A DNA stretch of 64,000 nucleotides, from assembly GCA_905178155.1 (NCBI GenBank), contig CAJINV010000008.1, positions 806,001-870,000 of the forward strand. Direction: 5' to 3'. Source of the DNA: Amoebophrya sp. A120 (Eukaryota; Sar; Dinophyceae; Syndiniales; Amoebophryaceae). A program made the translations under genes and the position numbers. Positions 43,201 to 53,567 of this stretch are shown in pieces (positions within the stretch are counted from its first letter, which is position 1; each line of letters starts with the position of its first letter). The notes beneath the pieces were generated by a model. The model did no database searches, was not told the DNA's origin, and saw only the letters and a program-made list of their open reading frames with translations.

Positions 43201-44455
43201 CTGGAGGCGCGGGACCGCTTCATGATCGGGCGCAGCTTTATCTTTAAGTTGGTGGTGCCGCTGCAGAAGGAGATCAGCCAGAGCATGACGGAGGAGGACG
43301 CCATCGGGGACCACCTGGCCGTATCAAATGCAAAAATGTCTGGGTCTGGAAGAATGCGCGATTTGTCATGCTGCTTTTCCATGACCCATGAGGTCTGGAA
43401 TGCAGGACCTAGCATGTTGACAGGCTCTGCGAGACCTTTCTCATGCCTATCCTGCACGAGAAACTCCCTCCCGACTTGGTCAAAACTGGACGACTTTTGG
43501 TAATCATGCAACACAGACTTTTGCATGCTGCAGATTTAGCATGACAAGTTGCAATCTTCCAGACCCAGACGTTTTTACATTTCATAGGCCGAAATCATGG
43601 ACAACACGTCGGAGGAGTTCATGCAGGCGAAGGCCTTCGTGGAGGCGGTGGCCAGCCGGATCGGGGAGGAAGCGGCCAACAACTTCCTCGCCTCCTTCGC
43701 CCAGGCCATCCCCCTGGTGCAGGAGGGCAACGACATCAGTGCGGAGCTGCGGAAGCGGGACAACCTGCTGCTCCGCCTGGACGTGGTCACGGACGTGATG
43801 GGCTACGAGGGCTCGGTATCGCAAGGAAAAATCCCCCCTCCCCGTATTGAAGAGGTAGGTTTTCGAAAATTTGTGTTGCTGATTTGAGGTCACAAATCAC
43901 GTGTGTGTTGCAAGAAGACAAGGGCAGCAGCTTCCGTCCCATTATGGAGCCGGTTTGTCATGCTGTTGAGCCAACATCGCGGACGCTTTTCATGCTAAGC
44001 GCCTAAGTCAAAGCCTCTCTATTCAGGCTTGATATGGGTCCGCAGTCCTCTCCAGCAAGACAAATGCGATTTGTGTACTCAAATACTGCATCACAAATTT
44101 CGTTTTCGATATGGGGAGGGGGGATTTTTCTTTTTGATACTCGGAGCCGATGCTGTGCGTCCGCCTGTGGAAGAAGGAACCGGCGGCCGCGAAGATGAAG
44201 CGCGTCTTCAAGCGGGTGGTGCAAAACAAAAAGATGAACAAGCACGTGTTCAACATCGCCGCCTACCTCACCGGGATCGGCACCGACCCCAACGAGGACC
44301 TCTACACCGACGCCGTCATCGACGGCCACCGCTGCCAGCTGATTGCCCTCTGGTCCTGGCGCTCCTTCCTGGTCCGCCTGGCGGGCATGCGCGAGGCCTA
44401 CGACGACTTCAAAAGTTACGCGGATGAAGATAGTAGTACACCTGTTGGTTTATGA
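40281..44455 (+). CDS. Kinesin-3-type motor protein with FHA domain
   Basis: Eight exons in perfect phase: 40281-40788, 41055-41224, 41358-41772, 42067-42110, 42367-42408, 42682-43320, 43591-43816, 43817/44145-44455 (784 residues). Motor domain: IKVCIRVRPF, P-loop GQTGSGKT (126-133), VSYLEIYNDKLRDLL, switch I NDRSSRSH (246-253), switch II DLAGSERQ (283-290), and after splicing SPARSNYDETMSTLRFANSV, the classic end of the motor, then a neck coiled coil. Residues about 476-590 form an FHA domain (CLVYFIPINEEVTIGSDASC, IKLNGLGIAPVMCQL). This motor-neck-FHA order is kinesin-3 (Unc-104/KIF1), plus-end cargo transport on microtubules or flagellar transport. The tail is short for the class. Only two of seven introns are GT-AG; the other five are introners. 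A further C-terminal exon at 44718-45107 is possible. Confidence 0.95.
40788..41048 (+). mobile_element. Introner, family A
   Basis: 261 bp between CAGAC duplications (40783-40787, 41049-41053). Ends TATCAAATGTGAAAATGTCT then GGGTCTGGAA and its inverse. Excision joins EEPD to WTFQIRVSYLEIY. I use this copy as the orientation reference for family A. Confidence 0.95.
41773..42061 (+). mobile_element. Introner, family C
   Basis: 289 bp between CCCCG duplications (41768-41772, 42062-42066). Near-perfect 28-bp inverted ends starting TATCCTGAGTAAAAACGTAC then CCACACCA. Four GCATGACAA-type motifs lie inside. Excision restores the kinesin AVSPARSNYDE sequence. Confidence 0.95.
42111..42361 (+). mobile_element. 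Introner, family A, diverged
   Basis: 251 bp between TCGCG duplications (42106-42110, 42362-42366). Ends TATGAAATGTAAAAATGTCT and inverse. The interior is largely different from other family A copies. It splits TLRFA from NSVKEI and leaves only 44 nt of exon between it and the previous introner. Confidence 0.95.
43322..43586 (+). mobile_element. Introner, family A
   Basis: 265 bp between GGCCG duplications (43317-43321, 43587-43591). Same orientation and interior as 40788-41048 with scattered differences. Excision joins GDHLA to EIMDNTS. Confidence 0.95.
43817..44139 (+). mobile_element. Introner, family B
   Basis: 323 bp between CTCGG duplications (43812-43816, 44140-44144). Ends TATCGCAAGGAAAAATCCCC then CCTCCCC and inverse. 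Same orientation as 26268-26589. Excision joins GYEGS to EPMLCVRLW. Confidence 0.95.
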
Positions 44456-44726
44456 GCTTACTTGACGAGGACCATGCATAAATCCTAGTAGACAAGAGGC
44501 AAGATGAAACTGCCTTGATGGGCGGTGGTGTGCTTCGCATCAGTGCAGAATGAAACAAAACTTGCATTTCTTTGACTCAAGGCAGGTAGAAATTCTTCAA
44601 TTTGCACAAACTTGATGGGAGTTTGTTTACTTCGTTTTTGTATTTGCTCTCGCTCTTGCTGATGCTGAAGAGAATCATCGCTGTAAGGTTGTAAACCAAC
44701 ATTTTCATGGTGATAAGAGTGCACAA

Positions 44727-45107
44727 ATGCTAAACCCTCGCTTGGCATCCTGGTCCCCAACGTCCGATAACCACGATCCTTGGGGCGAAGTTTCCTACCT
44801 CGACGTCCGGCAGAGCAGCACACTGAATAACCTCTACCAATATTCCGGCAGTGACAGCAGTTCCTCCTCGTCTTCGGGCAATTTGTTACCGCCCTCCACG
44901 CCCGCCTCGGCCCGAGAGGTGATCGACGGTTTGCGACAGCGCCTCGCTATCGCGGAAAAGGAGCTCCTACAGGCGAGACAGAGAAGTGAGCTGAATTTTC
45001 TTCCCGAAAAGAGAAAGAGCAAAAAGCCGCAAGAGGCCAAAATGCTTGCGCAGGAGCTACTGGAAGAATTGCGCGTCATGAAGGCAGAGCTGCACGCGTG
45101 GAAATAG
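44727..45107 (+). CDS. Small coiled-coil protein or last exon of the kinesin gene
   Basis: A 126-codon frame with a Ser run, then an amphipathic helix (REVIDGLRQRLAIAEKELLQ) and a basic-acidic coiled coil (AQELLEELRVMKAELHAWK) before a stop. The sequence SDNHDPWGEVSYLDVRQ just before resembles linker segments of kinesin-3 tails. A phase-0 join from the kinesin (donor about 44444, acceptor at 44717) would give DSSTP then SAQMLNPRLASW, skipping the stop at 44455. As the donor would be weak, an independent small gene starting at the ATG 44727 is the alternative. Coding nature is likely from composition. Confidence 0.5.
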   Translation: MLNPRLASWSPTSDNHDPWGEVSYLDVRQSSTLNNLYQYSGSDSSSSSSSGNLLPPSTPASAREVIDGLRQRLAIAEKELLQARQRSELNFLPEKRKSKKPQEAKMLAQELLEELRVMKAELHAWK

Positions 45108-46971
45108 GCAACTGTTTATAGAGCGAGCGGAACTATTTTTTTTCTCGTTCAGATCGATGTAGCAAGGCAAGGCCGGCGGCTACAGAGGGAAATTAATAGG
45201 TTTGTTTGCTTTTTCCTTCGGTATATGCAGCCTGTTTTCATCTCAGAAATACAATGCTTACGCCCCGTCGTCAGCCTTGCCGGCTGTTCTTTCTCCGCAC
45301 GCCAAAGTATTTGTTGAAAGAGTTCCTTATTCCGCGACCATCCTTATTTCTCTTTTGGTAATTGCAAGTCTTCTCATTTTCATACGTAATTCAGTTTCCT
45401 AAGTAGTAACTTGGTGGATGAAGCTGATGACGATCGTCGTGACTTGTGATTATCTTTTTTCTCCCTCCTTTCATTTGAACGGACAAGAAAAAAATTATGA
45501 AGTAAAAAGGTGGTCACCCTCACCACGACCAGGCGGGCTAGATGGTGGATCTGAATCTTCTGGGCCGCTTCGCGTGCATAATGTTCTGCTGCGAGGGGAA
45601 TGCTGTCATGTGTTTTCCGTAGAGCCGGTCTCGCCATAGTCGTGCATAGTAGTTTCGTGAAGGCGAATTCTAGTTTTTTGTGTTCGACCGGAACACGAAA
45701 AGTCTTTCATTTTCACTGGAGCCTTTCCGGTCGAATTGTCCTGTGACATCAAGCTCTTGCTTCGTCTTGTCATCGTGAATTGTTGAGAGAAGGTGCGAAT
45801 CGAGAGTGTCTCGTGCAGATAGCAGCGTGTATTTGAATTTTCGGATCCACGTCTTTCTGGATGGCTTGTGCTCGGTTTCTGAGCGTCGAGAAATGATCAT
45901 GGGCGAACAGCAAGAGTTGTCGATCGAGACACTGTGATTACCGAGGGCGTTGCGCATAGAGTACACCGACTAGATTCAGCAGTTCAGACACTTTATGGAT
46001 GTGTACGCAATTTTTCCAACAGCCACGGTAGAGAAAAATGAAAAAATTATGAATCAGTACTTATCATCTTCACGCCTCATCTCTTTCCATTAATATTCAG
46101 CAGTTTGCTGCTATCACGAAGTCGGATGAATATGTTTCGCTAATTTTCTGCCACGTTTTTCTGATTCGTGCCTCCGGACGACGAACTTTTACACGGTCGG
46201 TGTCTGAAAAACTGGACTTCTGTAGTAGCAGCACTGCTATCTTCGCCACCGTTGGTTTCGCGAAAGCGATTAGGCGCTCGTCCCTGCTCCTCTGCATCAC
46301 CAGCTTTCGTCAGATCCTGTGCCGAAGCCACTGACCTGTAGAAAATTGGACCAGCCAGGAGTTCGACGCCCAGGGTTGACGCGGACGACGTGATGATCCG
46401 AAGCTGAAATACCTCCCGTTAGCGAAGTAATCCGATTCGGACGGAAAAAAGAGCATCGTTAAAGCGCATTGCGTGTAGTTGCGGTAGCTGAGTTTCCGCA
46501 TTTGGACTTTTCTCCGCGCGACGCGTTTGTCCGAGGCCTCTTCGTCGACATTCTGGGTCGTCACGCGCAATAAAGGTTAGTAGCAAAGTCTTCACTGCGC
46601 CAAACGCTACACCTACCAGAGACGCGAGCAACTACGTGGGACACCTTGCCTTTTCAGCTTTTCCTGCAGTTCGGCCTGACCGTTGCTGGATGCAGCTGCA
46701 GCTGAGCGTGTAGGGGTCGATTTCATCTCTACAGGAACCCCTTGGTGACGTGTTTCGACGAAAAACCCACTCGCGTACTTACTCCTGCTGGATCGCGGGT
46801 CCTTCGCGATTCAGTCAAATCCGCGTGGTTTGCGCAAGACAAACTGTTGGATCTTCAAGAGTCACTGCGCTGTCTGTGCAGTGTCAGTCGTTTTTTGCGA
46901 CGAGCTCTTGCGTGATAGGACGCAGCATCGTTCGCGGACCACTCTGTCGTCCCGGACACCAGTGATACATC
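45108..46971. other. Gene-poor stretch, 1.9 kb
   Basis: Short frames on both strands only. A 66-codon frame at 45202-45402 ends in a hydrophobic helix (ATILISLLVIASLLIFI) but has no clear start. Nothing else was recognised; the promoter of the EF-hand gene should lie at its right end. Confidence 0.4.
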
Positions 46972-49900
46972 ATGGGTGCAGAAAAGCCGAGTAGCACGAG
47001 CGGGCCCAGCAGCGGGGCCATGGGCGCCAAAGAACGAATGAGCAAGACTTTCACGGTATCTCCGGGGAGCGCGTGGACGAGCCTAGACCAGAGTTGGCAC
47101 GATCTTGTGTCGAAATCAGAAGTTGTACATTTTGATATGGCATGGCGGACAAAGATAATACTTATCTGATATTTTGAAAGCATGACTCGATAAGCATAGG
47201 TTGCCCAATGAGGATACCTAATGTATAGAAGACAACCTACCATGCCAGTGCTGGTGCCGGGACACCTTTCCACTGCATACATGGCGGGCTTTCCAGCGCA
47301 GTCCTTCAAAACCGATGGCTTCGTTCCGAACTACGACACGTTCGTACCCAGGGAAAAAAGTCGTGGGTGCGAGTCAGTATCGGCCTGTGTGGGAAAAGTG
47401 ATGTCATGAAGTAGATGTGCTGTCACATTCACTGTGGAGGTGGCCATGCACAAAATCTAACCGTATTGAAGACTACTTGTTCGTTTATGTGCGAGTTTGT
47501 CCTCCGGATCCGGTGCATGCAATTTTTGGGAATAAGTCAACATTATTCGTCCATAAGTCGTGCTAATAACTAGCACCTACGCACTTTTGAATTTTGATAG
47601 CAGGGACATCAGCACCACAAGAATCCGTTTCGAGACAAGACGAAATTTGAGGAGGAGAAGGAAAACAACTACTGGAAAACGGCTTGTCCCTGGGGTATAA
47701 TCAAGACGATAAATTATATCCTGTGACATGTAACCCTGTGACAGGATTGGTCTTGACTTGAATGAGAATATCGTGGAGTGTGCTGTGCATGATGGGCAAG
47801 CTCGGGTTTCTACCTTAGTGAGCATGCGCCTGCCAGATCATGCCTTCACTTAGTGTGCCGAGGGCTGCTTTTGAGTAGACTGCAATTTTTAGACACGTAT
47901 TCAGATGAAATCTCGTTTCACATCACAACAGGTACCAATGCGAAGCATCAGGTTAATCCCACACGAACAATATGGCGAAAAAGAAACCTGAACCTCGGAC
48001 AATACCATCATGATCACACAGGAATGTTGCATTTTGTATGGTGAAAACCATTGACGTTGTAAGTGCAATCACAGCTCCTGCTCAGGGTCAGGAAATGAAA
48101 TCGTTTGACTTTCCTAAAGCTCAGATGCTGATGCTTACAGATTCCCATTCCACCACACATCCTAAAGTTGATGAGATTCCCATGGTAAAACTAAAAGTTT
48201 TGTCATCAGGTCCCTTTTCTCGCAGGATAACGGATGTTAATGGAAAGCCGAAAGCAGCAGGCCGTTCCCCACATTTCGTATGACATCGACGGAGATGGCG
48301 TCGTGGGCGCGCGTGACTACTTCATCGGGAAAAGCTACGAGAATGTACGCAGGTGTGAGATCGTTCCAGAAAAAATGCAGACGTCTGCGAGAAGACAGGC
48401 AGGTTTTGGCTATGTCGCGCGAGACCGCAGAGTTCTTTGTCGTGTCTGTCATGCACTATAACGAGGACGTTGTTTACAATTACATTTACTAGCCATATAG
48501 TTACATCTTCTGTCATGTTGATGCTATCCTTTTCGCATTCGCTTAAGAGTTGTTTCATGCGCAAGACAGCTGTGGTGCGTGAGTGACAACGGACGGCTTT
48601 CAGCAGGCAAGGTCTACAGAGTTCTTTCTTCATTGCCGGTTTCTCACCTGAAACCGTCATAAAAGTTTCGACCACGACCGCGATGACCGATTGAACGAGC
48701 AGGAGCGCAAGGAAGCCATCAAGGCACTGAAGAACGGGTGGCTCGACCAGTACGGGATAGATCCGCACTTGAGAGGCAGTAGCATGAAGGTATTTGGCGA
48801 TTTGCATGCGAACGTATCGATAAAGACAAAAGGGGTTTTAATGTCTCCGCGTATTGTAACTGTTGTAAATAAACGCTGCCCGGAATCCGAATCAGTATGA
48901 GGATGCGCCGCTTGTGGGTACAAGACGTGGGAGAGACGCATACCCAAGAAGAAAGGGCGTCTTCTAGATCGAGAGCTCAAACATTGTGCCTCTCATGCCT
49001 CTCATTTCATATCCCGTTTTCTTTTGGTCACGACCAAGCCGGAAGCAAGCGACCGTATCCGGTACTGATTTTTACCAGACTGATTGATTGTTTTTTGGAA
49101 GGGCATCAGCGGGTTGTTCGAGTACTAGAAAATCAGAAAGAGATGAAACATTATTTTTGCATGATTTTAATAGAAGCAGTGTGCGGCGTTTTTTGCTGCG
49201 ATAAGACAGATGTGATGGAAACGTCTTCCTCTTCCACTCAACAGATTGTGCAGCGGCGGGGTAAAATCATGAACATTGACAACGGTGTATCAAAAGGAAA
49301 AATCCCCCCTCCCCATATCGAAATGGAAATCTGTGATGCAGGATTTGGGTACACATATCGGATCTGTCTTGCGGTAAGGCATCGCAGCCAGCTCCTCGGC
49401 CTAGGTAGGGGCGTATAGGTCTAGTTGCTTAGCATTGCAAACGGGTGCCCCCTAGGCGCAACAGCATGCCAAATCGCTTCCATAATGGTGCGGAAGCCTC
49501 TGCGCCTGTCTTCTTGCAAGACAGACGTGATTTGTGACCTCAAATCAGCAACACAAATTTTCGGAGACATACCTTTTCGATATGGGGAGGGGGGATTTTT
49601 CCTCTCAATACGGTGCGGTGATGCAGGAAACCTACCCTCCGCACTGGTATCAAATGTAAAAATGTCTGGGTCTGGAAAGGTGGAACTTGTGATGCTGCAT
49701 TTGGATGTCAAAAAAATCTGTTTTGCATGAGCTGCAGAAGGAGTCTAATTTTTGTTACGCAGAGAGGGCATCTGTCATGCGGAATAGGCATCAAGAATCC
49801 CTCAAAAAGCCTGTGATGCTAGAGCATGCATCACAGACATCATGGCTCATGCAAAACGTGCATGACAGGTCTCAAAATCTTCCAGACCCAGACATATTTG

Positions 49901-52857
49901 CAATTGATAACTGGAATGCCGATGTGAAGCCGAAGCACCGCACGTTTACCGAAATCCAAAATGACCGGACAGCCGAACTGAAGATGGCAGCCAACGATGC
50001 TATCAATAAGTGGTGTGACGACAACCCGCGGGTAAGAGCTTTATGTTTATACCTCTTGTATGAAGCTGTATCCATCGACTTCAAATGTTGATACTGATAG
50101 AACTCAGAGTTTATGATTTACTTTCGTATTCCTGTGAGTTCGCGGCATTTGTTCTATGTAGATAGATGTTCGTCCTCTTCTGACTTAAATAAATGCAGAT
50201 GGTGCACGAGCTTCCGGTGGAGCAGGAATTTTCGGTGAAGAACCCGCCAATACAAAGAATAAGCGACAGGGCGGAAGCCGAGCATCAGCAAGCGCGCGTC
50301 CGTGCGGGCCTGCAGCCCATCCCAACGTACAGATTTTGCTTTGCTTTATCTAGCCCGAAGGAGACCAGCAGTCCCCGTCGGAGAACGCTGGACGTAGCAG
50401 CAGATCAGTGGCAAGTGTGGGATTCGAAATATTCGATGTTGGAAATAAGTAGGAGAGTGAAATGGTTTTGCACAGGTTCATTAATCCGGATCGCGAGATG
50501 CGTACACCAAGTTTAGAATACAACGAGGATCCGGAGTTTAAGTCACGCAAGGAGATGCTGGAGGTACGGCGCGCGTTGAAAGTTGCCGACCTCGAGGCGC
50601 AACGGAGGCACGGAGAAGAAAACTACATTCCGCTTTCCGTCCGCAAGTCGAAGTACGAAATGGCGGCAACCAAGTTCCGTGCCAGCCAGAAAAACGAAAA
50701 AACATTCTCGCAATTGTACTTTGATGATTTGCGTATAGTAGTCATTTCATTCATGATGTTACACGTGAGCGTTGGCGAAAGCTCAGCTGATGTAGAGAAT
50801 CTCTACCAACTGGCACTACGCGCATATTCACAGGAAAGAGCAGCGCAGGCGCGAGCGCATCGAGTATGACAGGCGGCACTTTGGAACGAACGATAGAACA
50901 GAGTATCGCTATTCGGATCAGGATCAGTACTGGTTTGATCTGGTGCAAAGGGTAACGAACCCCGCGGCACTCGAAAAGGTGCACGGCAAGACCAAGAACG
51001 ACTTCCAGCGGGCGCGCAGCGTCCCGGCACCATGTCTGAAGATCACAGAGCAAGTATCCCACGGGACATTTTGTTGATGCCGAGGCCAACAAGTTGGAGA
51101 ACATCTGAAACCTCTCGTGGCCGAGCTGCGCATTTGTAGTCTTGCATTTTGACGAGTCAAGCATCAGTGTTGGTGCGCCAATCAATCTTTCCAAATAAAA
51201 ATAATCGACGCAAGGCAATCGCATCGCAAGTTCGCCCTAATTCGAACTGGGATGCCAGCTGGTTGCTTGTATGTTGTTTCTTGCATGTTCTTGCAGCGTT
51301 TTTTTGAGTCACTGTAAGTTTCGTCAGATATGCATTGTGAGTCTGCCCGGGCGTCGTGCATCAGTTTTCGTCGCGATACTCGATACCCTACGAAAGAGAA
51401 ACGGAAATTCAGCCGCAGGACGAGAACATCGACCTTCCCGACAGCATCGAGGGCTCGGTACGCATTTCTGTTTGGTCAGTAAGAACCAATCCACGCGGCG
51501 TGCGCCGCGTGGGAAAAAATAAAGCAGCTCTTCAGCGTAGGCCCCATTTTAATGCCCGTCTGTCCTGAAAAATTTTCGCGCTCGGCTTTGTCGGGTCTAA
51601 TAAAGTGGCCGCGTTTGGCTTCTCTCGAAGTGGCCAAATTCGAGAGAAAACAAAGACGGCCAGGTCTGGCTTCGTCTCTACTGAGGCCCAGACTAACAAA
51701 CAAGCAACGAGGTCGCTTCTCGCTTTACAATAGTGGCCAGCTTTGGCGGCTTTTATTTCGGAGGCCCGGCCAGATCAGAAAGAAACCAGGAAAGGGCTCG
51801 CCTGTTGTCCGCTACCTAGCCAGGCCTCGCTTTTTGCTTTTACAAAAGCGGGCAGCTTTGGTTTCTTGTCAAAGTGCCAGGCGCTTCCTGAGCGACGGGA
51901 ATCGCGACAGCAGTGCGCGAAGCATCTAAATGCGAACGAGGCCCAGTCGCGCTCTTTCCACGCGGCGCGTTAGTCGCAGAAGACGTTTTTTGGGTTCGCA
52001 AGATTGCGGAAAGCTGCAGAAAGCCTTCAGAAGATTTTTGGACCTTCAAAAGAACTGCAACCTTCTGAAGGCCTTCAGGAAGGTTTTTTGACCTTCTGAA
52101 GGTCAAAAAAAAACTCGCGACTTTTTGCAATTTTTTTTGTAAAAAACGCCATTTTTTTCGTTCGGCCTTCAGAAGGTTGCAAAAATTGCACCTTCAGAAG
52201 GTGAAAAACCTTCAGGAAGGTCAAAAATGAACAGCTGACAAACCTTCAGAAGCTTTTGTGCATCAAAATTCTTCTGAAGGTTTCAAAAACCTTCCTGAAG
52301 GTCAAAATTCGACAAAAGCTTCTGAAGGTCTGAAAAAAAAAAATAATTTGCTCGAAACAGGACCTGAATCCGTTCCGATTTTGTGTCTTTTTCAAAACAG
52401 CCATTTTTGAACCTTCAGAAGATTTTTGTTTTCTTCTGAAGGTTCTTCTGAACATCGACCTGCCCGACAGCATCGAGGGCTCGGTACGCATTTCTGTTTG
52501 GTCAGTATGTTGATTGGGATTGACGAGCAAACCCTACTTCTTCTTCCCCTTGATGACTTCTTAAGTATTCCCCTTGGTTGAATAAGTAGTGTCTTCGTGC
52601 TTCTTGGTCATCGAGTGAGAAAGCACGGAGTAGAACATGTCCAAGAGTTTATAAATATGTTGAAACAACAAAAACGAACGCAGAACATCCAAGAACGCAA
52701 GAGCCGACTGAAATCTTGGAACCCGGGTGGAATCACGAAGTACAAGTACACGACAGAAGTGATCAAGTCCGGAGGTTTGAAGAACGCACCGCGACTGTTC
52801 GATACCTTGCAGCCCGAGAAACTCAGCTATCCAAATAAAGAAAAAGCGCACTATTAA
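46972..52857 (+). CDS. EF-hand protein with extended C-terminal region, at least 12 exons
   Basis: First exon MGAEKPSSTSGPSSG at 46972, second about 47229-47355. Then 48255/48261-48352 (VPHISYDIDGDGVVGARDYF) joins in phase to 48666-48789 (SFDHDRDDRLNEQERKEAIK), forming a pair of EF-hand calcium loops (D-I-D-G-D-G-V-V-G-A-R-D; D-H-D-R-D-D-R-L-N-E-Q-E). Later exons 49245-49287, 49616-49647, 49915-50031, 50199-50326, 50476-50715, 50834-51053 and 51365-51457 all keep phase. They encode a charged helical protein (KEMLEVRRALKVADLEAQRR, KEQRRRERIEYDRRHFG, NIDLPDSIEGS). The last exon, from about 52624 to the TAA at 52857, reads SRLKSWNPGGITKYKYTTEV. Overall it resembles conserved alveolate/ciliary EF-hand proteins with Ca-binding domain followed by long linker, but I cannot name the orthologue. 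Two introns are introners; the last is swollen by a repeat-rich insertion. Confidence 0.75.
49288..49610 (-). mobile_element. Introner, family B (reverse orientation)
   Basis: 323 bp between CGGTG duplications (49283-49287, 49611-49615). Ends TATCAAAAGGAAAAATCCCC then CCTCCCC and inverse. Its interior is the reverse complement of the copies at 26268 and 43817. Excision joins NIDNG to AVMQETYPPHW. Confidence 0.94.
49648..49909 (-). mobile_element. Introner, family A diverged subfamily (reverse orientation)
   Basis: 262 bp between ACTGG duplications (49643-49647, 49910-49914). Ends TATCAAATGTAAAAATGTCT and inverse. The interior is the reverse complement of 25968-26229. Only a 32-nt exon separates it from the preceding family B introner. 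Confidence 0.94.
51424..51481 (+). repeat. 58-bp direct repeat, copy 1 (exon end plus donor)
   Basis: Contains the last 34 nt of an EF-hand-gene exon (ENIDLPDSIEGS), the GTACGC donor and the first intron bases. It is repeated with one mismatch at 52450-52507. Confidence 0.95.
51482..52449. repeat. Repeat-rich insertion between the 58-bp direct repeats
   Basis: About 970 bp. It opens with a GC palindrome (CCACGCGGCGTGCGCCGCGT GG) and runs to another CCACGCGGCGCG near 51960. In between lie degenerate modules with (A)GTGGCC..TTTGGCTTCT-type cores and local hairpins. From about 52010 to 52449 the sequence is built from variants of the palindromic motif ACCTTCAGAAGGT / CCTTCAGGAAGG in both orientations separated by A/T runs. 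There is no coding signal. Confidence 0.8.
52450..52507 (+). repeat. 58-bp direct repeat, copy 2
   Basis: Matches 51424-51481 with a single T-to-G change (CTTCCC to CTGCCC), including exon end and GTACGC donor. It lacks the exon's own upstream part. It sits downstream of a pyrimidine-poor CTGAAG, so it could act as a decoy donor or cassette. Confidence 0.95.
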
Positions 52858-53039
52858 TATTTGCTGTTTCGTTTCTATTTTTTCGTGGCAGCCGTGCTGC
52901 ATCAGAGCGAATTACGTTGCTGTCTGATGTGATGCTGATCATCTATCGTCATGTGTGCCTGGCTGTGTTGTGGCAAATAGAGTAACTATTGGCGCTCCAA
53001 GGAAAATAAAACGGGGGAGAATCTGCACCAGCCTCCTAG

Positions 53040-53567
53040 CGAGATACACAAAGGATTGTGGTAGTACATCCTGTGATTGTGGACTGTTCTCTGTTGGATA
53101 TCGCTGCCGTTGACTTCATACCACTCGAGACGTATTCCAGCTTCAACGTTATCCGCCACGACGCCATGAAAAAGCACGCGGAGTTGAAAGCTCACACAAA
53201 AGCGCACGGCATGGTAATGTTCGTTTGTATGATGTCAGGATGATTTTGATTCCTCTTCGGGAGAAGCCTATGGGCTAGTAGGAATTTTTTGAATTCATCA
53301 ATTCATATTGCATGAGCTTCTGCATCTGCTGCTACTCGCATCATAAAAAAACAGAAATCGCGGCTGCTTGCAGACAATAACGTTGCCGGGGGGACACACA
53401 AAAACGATGCTACGGCGATAGGCAGAAGCAGTGCGGGAGCAACGGTGTCACTCAGCGGGACGCAAAGTCAAAACCGATCTGAATTCAACCCAAGCATGGT
53501 AGTTGCGAGCGACACACGCGTTGGCGCACCAATGATGGATCGGACAACGACGTTGTGGAGAGTATAG
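53040..53567 (+). CDS. Two coding exons of unknown protein (possible 3' continuation of the EF-hand gene)
   Basis: Exon 53040-53213 follows a CCTCCTAG acceptor and reads VDCSLLDIAAVDFIPLETYS then SFNVIRHDAMKKHAELKAHT, ending ATG|GTAATG. Exon 53376-53567 follows TTGCAG and continues in phase 0 with TITLPGGHKNDATAIGRSSA, ending ...TTTLWRV and TAG. Both have clean splice signals and matched phase, which supports real coding. The protein is not recognised: a helical, His/Lys-rich part and then a Ser/Thr/Gly-rich tail. There is no ATG-led first exon in the 180 bp after the EF-hand stop, so these may be 3' exons reached by alternative splicing from a phase-0 donor such as the GTGATC near 52761, or the end of an unseen small gene. 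Confidence 0.5.

Noticed and set aside
52010-52449. CRISPR-like array
   Set aside because: Repeats are short palindromes at irregular spacing and in both orientations, in a eukaryotic intron.
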